Source: Phytoseiulus persimilis (lineage: Eukaryota > Arthropoda > Arachnida > Mesostigmata > Phytoseiidae). Taken from it: a stretch of 64,000 bases of DNA. The stretch's first letter is position 1; every line of letters starts with the position of its first letter. The stretch covers positions 44,454,001 to 44,518,000 of the forward strand of contig CM075101.1 in the NCBI GenBank assembly GCA_037576195.1, given 5' to 3'. This document shows, in pieces, positions 34,801-46,800 of this stretch. Both the position numbers and the translations under genes were made by a program. The notes beneath the pieces were generated by a model. That model was not told the DNA's origin. It saw only the letters and a program-made list of their open reading frames with translations, and searched no databases.

Positions 34801-37800
34801 TCTGAGGAAAAAATCGAAAGAGTCAGTTTCATGGATTTTCCGGCTCATTCAGATACCCAAGAAGGCGGCGAACATTTATTTGCTTCAGGAAACCATTGTA
34901 TGCGAGAGGGAAGTTGACTCACGGTTCTTAATGACTAGTCGTGCAGTTCCGTCTGGTCGGGCGCTCTCAATCGTATTGAGTTTCGGGTCGACCCAGTATA
35001 TTCTTCTGTCGCCAGACAGGTAATCGACGACGAGACCCCCGGGCGAGATGACCCGGTTCTTCGCGCTGAGGATGGTCTGACGTCGGCTCCCGTCGAGCCA
35101 AGAAGTTTCGATCCTCGGGTTCTTGCCCGCGTCAGACCAGAACAGGACTCCTGCCTCTGGGTCCACGGCGACGGACGTCGGCATTTCGATGTCGAGGTCA
35201 TGCAGCGTTCTCCTGTATCTTCCGTCCAGAGTTGTGACGAGCAGTCTTCCCTTGGGCGGTCGATCGGTGAATGTCTGGAAATCCAGGATGTAGAGATTGC
35301 GTCCCAACCAATCCACAGCAAGGGCAGTCGGGATGTTCAGGCCTGTAAAGTACCAATTCACTCGAATGAGAAGATCTGAGCGGATTCTCCGACACTGGAA
35401 TCGTCGTTGATCGTTCGAAGCCTGCGTCAACCCACCACTGATCTGGAGGTCCTGAGGGAACTGCGTGCCCAGCTTCTCCGGTTCGTTTTGGAGATCTGGG
35501 ATTATGGCTCTCTTGATGGTCTTCGCGTCCACGTCGACCCAGTAGACGAACTTGTCGACAGGGTCGAAATCCACACCGAAGATGTTGCTCTCACCCGATA
35601 TCAAAACCGTCTGCTTACTGCTATCGGGGGTAGGAATGACTAGACGAACCTCGCGACCGTTCGTGTACATTGTGACGGGTGGATCTCCGGGTGGATGGCA
35701 ATCCATGTTGACGCGTTTGAATCTGAAACCGAACGCGCGAAACATCAGTGGAACTGACCGATTATCTGAGCGACTCACTGCTCGTGTCCGACCCAAATAC
35801 CGAGGGTTCCTCTGCGAAGGCTGAAGAACTCCACCGTGGAGTGCATCACTCACCCTGGTCGACATTCGCAACCGTAGCTGCCAAGCAGGTTGTGGCAGAT
35901 ATGGGCGCAGTAATGTTGAGAGCCGGCGCATTCGTCGATGTCCTCGCAAGTTTTCGTGTTCGTGGCATTGATCTTGTAGCCCGAAGGGCAAACGCACACG
36001 TAATCGTGCTTCGAGTTGGCACCGAGCTTCGTGCAGTTGTGCTGGCATCCTCCCGTGGTCACGGCGTCGCATTCGCCCACCTCTGGAGCGGAAACAGGAA
36101 GAATTCATAATTTGTACATCAAGCGATAAGGACAGAGAGAAAGGAGATTTTCGAAGACTCGTGGCGGAATGGAAACTCACGGCAGCCGAGCTCGTCAGAC
36201 TCATCGTCGCAATCCAGGTTGTGATCGCAGACTTTGTTCTTGTCGATACACTGCTTTCCGTCGGAACATTTGAACATGTCCGCCGAGCAGGTCAGAGGCC
36301 CCTTGATGCGGTCGCAAAGATGGAATGTGTTCTCGTCACTGCCGTCCCCACAGTTGTCTTCACCGTCGCAGAGTTGCCAGAGCATGATGCATTTGCGATT
36401 GGAACACTGGAACTTCCGAGTGACATCGCATTCGTGTTGCCGACACGTCTGATCTGATTCATCGGAGTTATCACCGCAGTCGTCATCTCGGTCGCAAACG
36501 TAGTCCGGCTTGATGCAGACAGTGTTGTTGCACTGGAACTGGTTCGCCGGACAATGGCGCCCGTTGGGGAAGCGTGGCGGACAGTCCTTCTCGTCGGAGA
36601 CGTCCCGACAGTCCTTGTTGCCGTCGCAAACCATTTTCTTCTGGATGCAGTGTCCGCTGTCGCATTGGAATTGGTCTTCCCTGCATTTGTGGTTGGCGCA
36701 GTTCTTCTCGTCCGAACCGTCGTCGCAGTCGGCGTCGTGGTCGCAGCGCCACTTGCGAGGGATGCAGCGCTTGTTCTCGCACTGGAACTCAGATTCTGAG
36801 CAGTCTCGGTAGAGGTTCTCGCACATCGTGGAATCTTCGTCGCTGTTGTCGCCGCAGTCGTCCTCGAAATCGCAGCGCCAGCGCATCGGGATGCAACGGC
36901 CGTTCGAGCATTTGAAGTCACCGGTGGGATGACACTTCGGACACTGGTCCGGATTCGTCTCGTCGGAGTTATCTCTGCAGAAAATGCGAGCAGGAAATGA
37001 ATTGGCTGAACGATTCGCGCGGCCCATCGCCTGTGGGAACATCACGGCCGGGGAGCGGGAACGGTTAGGAAATCTACTTGCCTGCAATCGTCTCTCCCGT
37101 CGCAGAACAGCCACTGTGGGATGCAACGATAGTTCGACTTGGAAGGGCATTTCTGCCACCCAGTGGTGCAGTTTCGGTTTCGGCACTTGTAGGCGGGCTC
37201 ATCAGAGTTGTCTCCGCAGTCGTCGTCGAAGTCACAGTACCATAAATGTGGAATGCATTTCCCGTTCTCGCCTGAAAGTTCATAGAAACGCCATGTAGAC
37301 TCCACCATGCTTTCACTACTTCTTTGGTCTAGGATCACCCAACGATTTCCCAGCGAAAGAGAGAAGCTCGAAATCGCCGAAGAAAGGAGGGGAAACCAAA
37401 ACACTGGGAGGAATGATTCGAAATGCATCGGGACTCGACCCGGCATCGAGAAGGGAATTTGAGCTACTCACACTTGAAGTGTGTCTCGGGATCACAGTTT
37501 CCGTGATGACAGATCGCGGCGCTTTCATCGGAGCCGTCAGCGCAGTCGTTGTCGCCATCGCACTGCCACGAGGACGGAACACATCGACCCGTGCTAACGC
37601 ATTTGAAGCTGTTCTCACCGCAAGGCAACTGGCAATTCCGTTCATCGTAACCATCCGGACAATCGTTGTGGCCGTCGCAGACCTTGATCCTCGAAACGCA
37701 AACATCGCTGTTGGTTGGACATTGGAATTGGCCTTTTTTACACTTGTACGGAGGACAGTTCTGCTCGTCGGAGGCATCGGCGCAATCCTGTTCGCCGTCG

Positions 37801-40800
37801 CACATCCAATATATCGGAATGCACTTCTCATCGCCTCCTCCCGAGCACCTCTTCTGGCCCTCGGTGCAGTTCGCGATGCACGTTCGATTGTTCGGCAACA
37901 GAACAAAGTCTTCGGGACAAGCGCATCGGTGCTCTGCGGGGGACTTGAGACCCGCCGGGCTTGGCGACAGAAGACAGAGGTGAGAGCATCCACCGTTCTC
38001 GACCTCGCAGGGGTTGTTGTAAGGCAGCTGTCTGAGCGGATGGTACACGTGGATGTCGTAGGGTCTGTGCGAGGCGTTCCGGAGTAGCATGAGGTTCTCT
38101 CCAGTGAATTTATGCGCTCGATAGATGCCTTTCATGTTCCAGTCGGTCCAGAACAGCCAGTCGTCGAAAACGGACAGCGCGAACACGTGCGGAACTTTCG
38201 AGCCAGACAGAACGGTGTGTCGGTTTTTCCCTTCAAAGTCAGCGTACTCGATGTAATCGAGATGAGCATCAGCCCAGTAGATTTTTTCAGAGAAGTAGTC
38301 AATAGTTAGGGCGTTCGGCCACACGAGATTCTTTTGGTAGGTGACGAGACGAGTCAGATTGCTTCCGTCCATGCCAAGCCTCGCGATGAACGCGTGGTGC
38401 CCCCAGTCGGTGAAGAACAGATACCCTATGCCTGGATGAACTGCCACCGCTCTTGGGTCGGAAATACCGCGCGGAAGTAGAACCTTCTTGGAAGTTCCGT
38501 TCAGATGGGAGACGAACAGCTGTTTACTCGTTCGGTCGAGCCAGTAAAGTTTCCGAGAAACCCAATCGACTGCCATGCCCTCGAGACCTTGCACATCATA
38601 CTTGATGACGACCTCTTCACCGGTTCCGTTAGTATACATTCGGTGAATCGTTCTGTTGCCAACATCCGCGTAGTACAGACGGTCTTCCTTGACATCGAAA
38701 TCGATCGCCACGACGTTCTTCAAGTCCATTTTGATGAGGTTGTACTGCTTCCCGTCGATGGAGGCGTTGCGCAAGTAGTATCGGTTGGAGAAGACGATCC
38801 AAGGCTCAGGATAGGTCTCGAGCCGCTTGCATGTTTTACCATCAGGTTCCCGCAAGTAGTGGGTCTCGTTACATTTGCAGAAGAATGAGCCGGGCGTGTT
38901 GACACAAGACTGCGAACAAACGCTCAGCATTTCTGTGCACTCGTCTATGTCTATGCAGGCCTTGCCGTCGGGCATCAGTTTGTAGCCAGGATTGCACTCG
39001 CATCGATAGGATAACGGCGTGTCGACGCACTTGTGCTCACAACCGTTACTCTCGGGGGTTGCGCACTCGTTGATATTGCACCTCGGGGATTCATCGGACC
39101 CATCGAGACAGTCTCGGTTTTTGTCGCAGACCTTCGTGAGGGGGATACAACGGTCTTCAAGGCGGCATTTGTGCTGAGTCGCCTCGTCGCAAGTGCTGTT
39201 CCGTTTGCAATCTGTGGAAAATAGAGAATTGAGTTGACTTTCTCGGCGGAAAAACAGCCGAGCACGCTCGTGATCGATCTCTAGGGACTCGATACAGGCT
39301 CGAAAAGTTCGTGAGACAATTCCGCTCGAACTAAGAGTTGCCCGAAGCTGGTGCTGATAACGAATGAGAGATCTGAATGGAGTTACTCACTTGCTTGAAG
39401 CTCATCGGAGCCATCGCCACAGTCATCTTCGCCGTCGCACATATAGTTCTTTCGGATGCACTTGGCGTTTCGACAAGCGAACTCCTCCGAGGTACATTCG
39501 CGGAAGGTACAGTTTTTCGGCTCGTCCGATCCATCGCTGCAGTCGTTGTCGTGATCACAGTACCACTCCTTGTTGATGCATCGGCCGTTCGCGCATCGGA
39601 ATTGGTTTTCTTTGCAAGGCTCAGGCGTTGGACAGTTGAGTGCTTTGCTGTCTTCATCGGCGGCGTCAACGCAGTCCGGATCACCGTCACAGAGCCACCG
39701 TTTCGGAATGCAGGTCGGTCGATTCCACTGCTTATTCTTCTTGCACGTGAACTCCTTCTCAGGATCGCATTCACGAGAATTGCACTGATGTCTCGCATCC
39801 TCGTCCGAGTTGTCGAGACAGTCGTTATCGTCGTCGCAGAGGTACGTGCGCGGTATGCAGTTACCGTTGTCGCAGGTGAACAGATCGCCAAAGCAGGTCC
39901 GCTTCTCAGATTTGCAGTAGTCTGCTGGCTCATCGGCTCCGTCGCCACAATCGTCGTCGCCATCGCAATGCCAGTTGGCGGGGATGCACCTGGGAACGAA
40001 AGAGAGTTCAGTCACATGCCTCGCTCGTCACCCTTCGATCCCGCGAGAGTTTCCCATACTAACCTGTGGTTCGGGCATCTGAAACTGTTTGGAGGACAAG
40101 TTCGCTGAGAGCACAGGGTGGATACTTCGTCGGAGTTGTCTCCGCAGTCGTTGTCACCATCGCACAGCCAGAACGGCTCGGCACAAATGTTCGTCGTGGC
40201 GCATTTGACCTGCTGTCCAGGGCAAGTTCGGTTCTTCGGGCAATGGTCGTGTGACTCATCGGTGGCCTTTCCGTCCTTGCAGTCGTCGCGACCGTCGCAC
40301 ATCTGGTTCTTCGGAATGCACTTGAAGTTGGAGCACGTGAACTCTCCATCGGCGCACGGCGGGTATTTGCAGTCGATCTCATCGGTGTTGTCCCCGCAGT
40401 CGTTCTCGTGATCGCACTTCCATTTGAGCTGGAGGCATTTCCCGTTGCCGCATCGGAATTCGCTCGGACTGCAGGTATGCACCGTGCAGTAGGCGGAGTC
40501 TTCGTCTGATTTGTCGCCGCAGTCATCGTCCGAATCACAGGCGTACCTGCGATCGATGCATTTTCCGTTCTTGCAAGCGAACTTGGTCGAATCGCACGTC
40601 ACGTTCTCGGGAACGCACATCTTGCCTTCGTTGGCGATCTTCAGGTTCCCGGTGCAGCGGCATTCCGGCCCGTTCGGTCCCGGATGGCAGGACTGAGCGC
40701 AGCCGCCGTTATTGATTTCGCACACGGTCTTATTGCACTTCTGGCGCTCAGGAGCGAAGATGTGAATGTCTCGAGGGGACTCTTCGAGCCGTTTGGCGAT

Positions 40801-43800
40801 CTCGATCATTCCCGCGCCGGTGTGCTTCTCAGCGCGATATACTCCGCGCAGTTGGAGATCGGTCCAGTAGATGTAGGGTCCGAACACGGTTATTGCGAAC
40901 GGATAGATCGTGGCCGAGATGAGTTCTTCGCGGTCCGAGCCGTCCAGGTTGGAGCGTTCGATTTTCTCTCGGAGCGCGTCGGTCCAATAGAGCTTGCGGT
41001 CGTCGTAGTCGACGGCGAGACCGCTCGGTTGAGTGAGGTTCCCAGACACGATGGCTGTCTTGTTGTTTCCGGCCATCGTGGATCGGTAGATTTTCCCAGT
41101 GTGGCCGTATCGTCCCCAGTCCGTGTAGTACATGAAGCCCTCACACGGATCCAGAACGATGGCTCTGGGTCGTTCGACGTTGGCGATCATCACGATGTCT
41201 GAGCCGTCGGTGTTCATGGCGTAAATACTGCGATTCGCCGAGTCGGCGAAGTAGATCTTCTTGTGAGTCCAATCGAAAGCGATGCCTTCAGGGTTCACTG
41301 TTTTGTTCAGGATGACGTTGACTCTCTGGTCTTTGCCGTCCGAGTCCATCCAGAGAATCGCGCCGTCGGGGCGAATCTTTGTAAAGTACATTCGGTGGCC
41401 GGCGTAGTCGAAGTCCATTCCGACCAAATTAGTGAAGTTCGTTCTCGGAGGGAACGGAACAGCTGTTTTCATCGGGTCCAGGAACATGGAGCGGATCTCC
41501 TTGCGAGTGGCGAACACGATGTACTGCTTGACGCTCGAGCAGCTCCTTCCGTTCGCGTCGAGTTCTCCAGAGGCGCAGGCGCACCGGAAGTCCCGACCGT
41601 TGACCATCGTCGGGAGAGGGAAACACAGTTGGTCACAACCAGCACTGGTGCAAGGCGTGTCGGCCCTGATTTGGTTTGTGTTGTAGAACACCATGACGTC
41701 TCTGAGCATGTTCAGATCGGATTTCACCACGACCCCAGTTCCGTTAGTTTCTGTCTTCCTGATTCGGAAGATGGCTCTCAGGCTTCTGTCAGCCCAGAAC
41801 ACCCAATCCCCGTAGAGTGCCACTCCCATGGGTTTGGGGAGCCGCTCGGAGAGTATACGACGATTCGAGCCGTCGAAGCGACACGATTCCAAGCGATCGA
41901 TTTTCTTGTCCACCCAGTAGATATCTCCGTTGGCGGTGTCCACGGCGATGTCGCTCGGGGAGGCGATGTCCTCAACGACGATTGACGTTCGGTTTGTACA
42001 GTCCATCAGAGCACGTTCGATTTTCGGGTACTGCCCGGAGTCGATCCAATACAGGTAACGTTTCACCGGATCGACGGCGAGCTCTCGCGGGGCTTCGGTG
42101 GTTGTTTTCAAGAGGACCATCCTGCTGCCGCCGTTAAGATCGCTCACCTCGATGAAGTTTTCGTGCGGGAAAACATTGGAAAAGTACAACAGACCTGTAA
42201 ATGACAAATAAACGGTTTAGGAGCGCTTTCTCAGGGCTTGAGGCCCGTCAGGATGGGATCCAGTCCGGGCTCCCGGCTCGGTAGCGAAGGGCTAGTAGAG
42301 ATAATGTAGAGGACATGGTGTTTGGGATCGAGCGAGCAGAACAGAGCCTGGAGGGCTCCGCGCAACATTCGGAGGGCCAAAAATCGAATTTGAGAACTCA
42401 CGGTTAACCCAGTCGACGGCGAGACCTCTGATTCCGTTGCTGCCGATACCGTCCTTGATGACGTGCTTGGTGTCGGAACCGTCGGTTTGGATCGAGAAGA
42501 TTCCATTACGGGGCCCCTGGTTGAACTCGATCCAGTAGATTCTCCTGTCCGAGTAGGTCATGTCTAGGTGCAAGATGTTGTGTCCAGGACCAGCGATCGG
42601 CGGCATGGCTTCGCTGGCGGAGTTCTCGAGAGAAACCGCGCTCGCCTTCTCCAGTTCAGAGTACACCAAGAACTCGTTGTAGGGACTGCATAGGATTTCA
42701 GCACTGACGGTGAAGCCGACGCTGCAAAGGCACTTGCGGCTGTTCCCGTTGACGGGCACGCAGATTTGAGCGCAGCCTCCGTTGTTCGTGAGGCACGGGT
42801 GCTGAGGCGCTTCGGGACGTTTCCCGTAGACTTTCAGGAACTGAAGATCACTCAGATTGTTCTCGATGATCGTTTCACTGTTGCCGTTTTGCAGGTCGAT
42901 GTAGGAAACCTTCTCGTGGGCCGAATCGAGGAAATACAGCTTGTGGTTGTAGAACGCGATGGACTGAGGTTTGTTGATGCGCAGAACGTTGTTGTAAATC
43001 GTTCGGCGATCGTTTCCCGAGTAGTCGACACTCTCTATCATTCCAGGATAGCTCTGAGAGAAGTAGATTCGCTGCGCGGTCGGATCGATGGAAAGCGACT
43101 CGACGTTTCTGAGGCCGGTCTGGACGAGGATTTTCGGGTCGTCGCCGGCCATCGATGACGAAGCCAGTTTGGTGGGAACCCCGATGCCGCCGCTGTCCAA
43201 CCAGAACAGTTTACCGTAGATCGGATCCAGCGCGATCGCCTGCGGTTTGCCAACGCCAGTTTCTCTCCCATCGTTCGACAGGATCACCGTCCGGAAGTTT
43301 TTGCCTCCACCGAGCTTGACAACTTCGATGTTCGACGCTTTACGGTTTCCGACGTAGAGGTTCCGACCAATCCAGTCGACAGCGACGGTGTACGGGGCTC
43401 CGACGAAGCCGCTCAAGAGGAACGTCGTGATGTTCGCGTCCTTGAGGCTGATTTTGAAGAGTGTCCCGTTTTCCTTGTCGTCATCGACTGTTTTCACCAG
43501 GTAGATGTTCCCTTCCTTGTGGTCGTAGTCGAAATCTTTGGCTTTCTCGAGTCCGATGATTGACGAGATCTGACCCGCGCTGCTCTTGCCCGGGTTCGGC
43601 TCGAGGTTCATGTCGACCAGCTGGCTTCCCTTGAGAACCATCAGGAACGGTTTGTCGAGAGGGACGCACGAGCCGTTCGCGGAGCTGCGGTCCAACGTGT
43701 AGCCGGGCGGGCATTTGCAAGCGAAGCCTTCTTTACGAGAGGGCGACAACAAACAGAGATGCGTGCATGGAGCGTCCGCGCAAGGATTACTGTCCGTCAT

Positions 43801-46800
43801 CGGTTGCAGAGCCGGGTGATTGACGTGTATCCCGAGCGGCTGACTCACCAGATGGCTGACCACCGTCTGGTTCTTGCCCCGGAACTTGTCACAGGACAGC
43901 ACTCGATTCAGCTGACGGTCGGTCCAGTACAGCGTGTCCTCAAACACCGTCAAACTGTGAGGATGTAGCAGATAGTGGTTGTGAGCGAGAACTTGTTGTC
44001 GGCCCGTTCCGTCGTAGTTGCAGAAGTCGATGTAGTCGAGTTTGGAGTCGGCGAAGTACACCCGTTTCGAAGGCAGGTCGAGCGTCAAGCCGTTCGGCCA
44101 GAATATCCTCGTGTCGATTATTGTTCGGCGCATGGAACCGTCGAGGCCCACGCTTTCGATGCGGGGATTTTCCCCCCAGTCCGAGAAGAACATCACTCGA
44201 GCGTCTTTGCGCGGATCGATCGATAGCCCACGAGGTTGGCTGATGTTACTGTTCAGGAGAATGATGTGGTTCTTCCCCTCGAGGTTCGACACCTCGATTG
44301 TCTTCAGCTTCGAATCGACCCAGTACAGATTGTTGGCGACCCAATCCACAGCGAGACCTTCGATCAGGTCTAAGCCGCTCGCGATAACGGTGGAAAGGTC
44401 TCCGCCTTTCATGAGTTTGAAAATTTTCTTCGCGTTCATGTCGAACCAATAAATCGTGTTGTTCTTCATGTAGGACGCTGTCGCAACAACGTTGTCAACC
44501 TTGACAGGAACCCTCTCCAGCGACGAGGTGTCTAGGTTGCCGACCAGGATCGATCGTCTGTTCGAGATGACCAGGTACGCCTGACTTCTATCGGCCGCTT
44601 TGCATCTGTGACGGTCGGCGGGATCTTCGATGTAGCCTGGATCGCACTTACAGGTGAACGAGCCCTTGGTGTTGAAACAGTGCTGGGAACACGCCCCGAC
44701 AAGTTCTGTACACTCGTCCAGGTCGACGCAAGTCGTGGTGCCGTTGAGCTTCTCACCGGCTCGACAAATGCACGCGGGCCCAGCCGGGGTCTGCATGCAC
44801 TCGTGAGTGCATCCCACAGCTTGAGGGTCGCATTTGCCACTGTCGCACATGGGACCTTCGTCTAGCCCGTCGGGACAATCGAATTTCCCGTTGCATACCA
44901 GCGTGTTGTTGATGCAGCGGTCCGTCACGTTGGGGCACGCCCACTCGTCGTAGGGACAGATCAGGGGCTTCTGCTTGCAGGCGTGGCGCTCGTGCTCATC
45001 GCTCTGGTCTCCGCAGTCGTCGTTGCCGTCGCACACCCACGATTTGTAGATACACTTGCCGTTATCACATTTGAAATGGTTCATGGGACAAACTCCCCGA
45101 GGACAAGTTTCCGGCTCGTCGCTACCATCGTCGCAATCCTTGTGGCCGTCGCATCTCCAGCCGAGCGGAATACAAATCCGGGGCGATTCACACTGGAACG
45201 ATTTCTTGTCACATTCGTTCGGGGCCCGCGACGGACAGTTTTTCTCATCGGAACCATCCGCGCAATCCGGTATTCCATCGCATCGGTAGCTGTCGTGGAT
45301 GCACTGTCGTTTGTTCTCGCATGAGAACTGGCTCACCGTGCAGACGGCTGGAGGACAGTTCTTCTCGTCGTCCTTGTCTGGGCAGTCGGTGTCGCCGTCA
45401 CAGACCCAGTTCTTTGGGATGCACGCGCCCGACGAGCACGCGAACTGTGTTGACGAGCAAGTCTTGTCCGTGCAGAAGTCGCCTTCGTCGGAACCGTCGC
45501 CGCAGTCGTTCTCCGAGTCGCACTTCCAGCTGAGAGGGACACAGCGTCCGTTCTCGCAGGAGAACTCGTTCGCGTTGCACGTGGCGTTCGTGCACCCGTT
45601 CTCGTCGGACCCATCACCGCAGTCGTTGTCCCCGTCGCATTTGAACGAGAGCGCGACACATCTCCCCGATTGACACTGGAACTCCCGCACGCTGCACGTG
45701 TTGCCCTTGCAGTTCTGGTGTTCGTCCGATCCGTCAAGGCAGTCGTCATCGCCGTCGCAGACCCAGTTCTTTGGGATGCAGCGCTGGTTCCCACAAGTGA
45801 AGTCCCAGGAGTTCGGGCACGCCTTCGGGGCGGGGTCGGCTTTCGGGTCGGCCGTGCAGTTCTTCTGATCCTCGGCCAGCACGTAGGTCGTCGGGCAACC
45901 GCACTTCGCGGTCATCCCCCCATCGGCGGTGGGCACACCGAAGCAGAACTTGGCGCAGCCGCCATTGTTGTTGAGGCAGGGGTGATCCACGCTGATGAGC
46001 TGGTTGTCCTTCGAAAACACTTTAATGCAGAACAGTCGAGAACCTTCTTCGAGCAGGGGGAGAACTTTAACGGACTGACCGCTGCCTTTATGAATTTTGG
46101 CGATGGCGTCGATGCGCCAATCGGTCACGTAGATGAACTCCTTGTGAATCGTCAGCGAGAACGTGTGCTTGAGCTGCACGCCCGTTACGTTCACCGTCTG
46201 CACGTCGGATCCATCCAGGTTCGAGTGTTGGATGTGGTCGAGAAGGGCGTCACACCAGTACAGCCGATCCAGCTCGTAATCGATGGCGAGACCGTTCGGC
46301 CAACCCAACGACACCCCGCGGACCACTTGTTGATTCGTTCCGTCCAGATGGGCTCGGGAAATGTTGGCGGGTCGATCCCATACCGAGTAGAAGATGTAGC
46401 CTTTGTTCGGGTGCACGACGATGGCACGCGGCCGTCGGAGGTTCGACATGAGGATCTTCCGCTGTTGGGTGTCGCGGGTGTTGATGACGACCATGGTCCC
46501 CTTGCGGGAATCGACGAAGTAGAGGTTCTTGGTGACCCAATCTAGCGCGATGCCCTCAACGCCTTCATGCTGAGCGGCCAGAACGTTCTCCTTCCCGGTC
46601 CCGTCGGGTTTCACGCGAGCGATCACGTCGAGAATCACGTCCGAGGTGTAGATGAACTCCTCGTGGGCGTCGAAGTCGATTCCCACGAACCTGGCGGATT
46701 TGCTCGCGATCGGGATCATGGCGTCCGAGAACGCGTCGCTCCGCAAATCCATGAGAGTTCCTCGGACAGATTTCTGTTGCGAGTAGAGGAGGAAGGTCTC

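Noticed and set aside
35343..35435. Reading LRP2 straight through the 93-bp segment instead of splicing it
   Set aside because: The frame is open, but the inserted residues break a YWTD propeller blade, while G|GTGGGT and TTTACAG|GC restore it exactly.
36161..40108. Long plus-strand frames opposite the LDL-A repeats (for example 39377-40108, 243 codons)
   Set aside because: They are antisense shadows of the Asp/Cys/Gly-rich LDL-A code on the minus strand.
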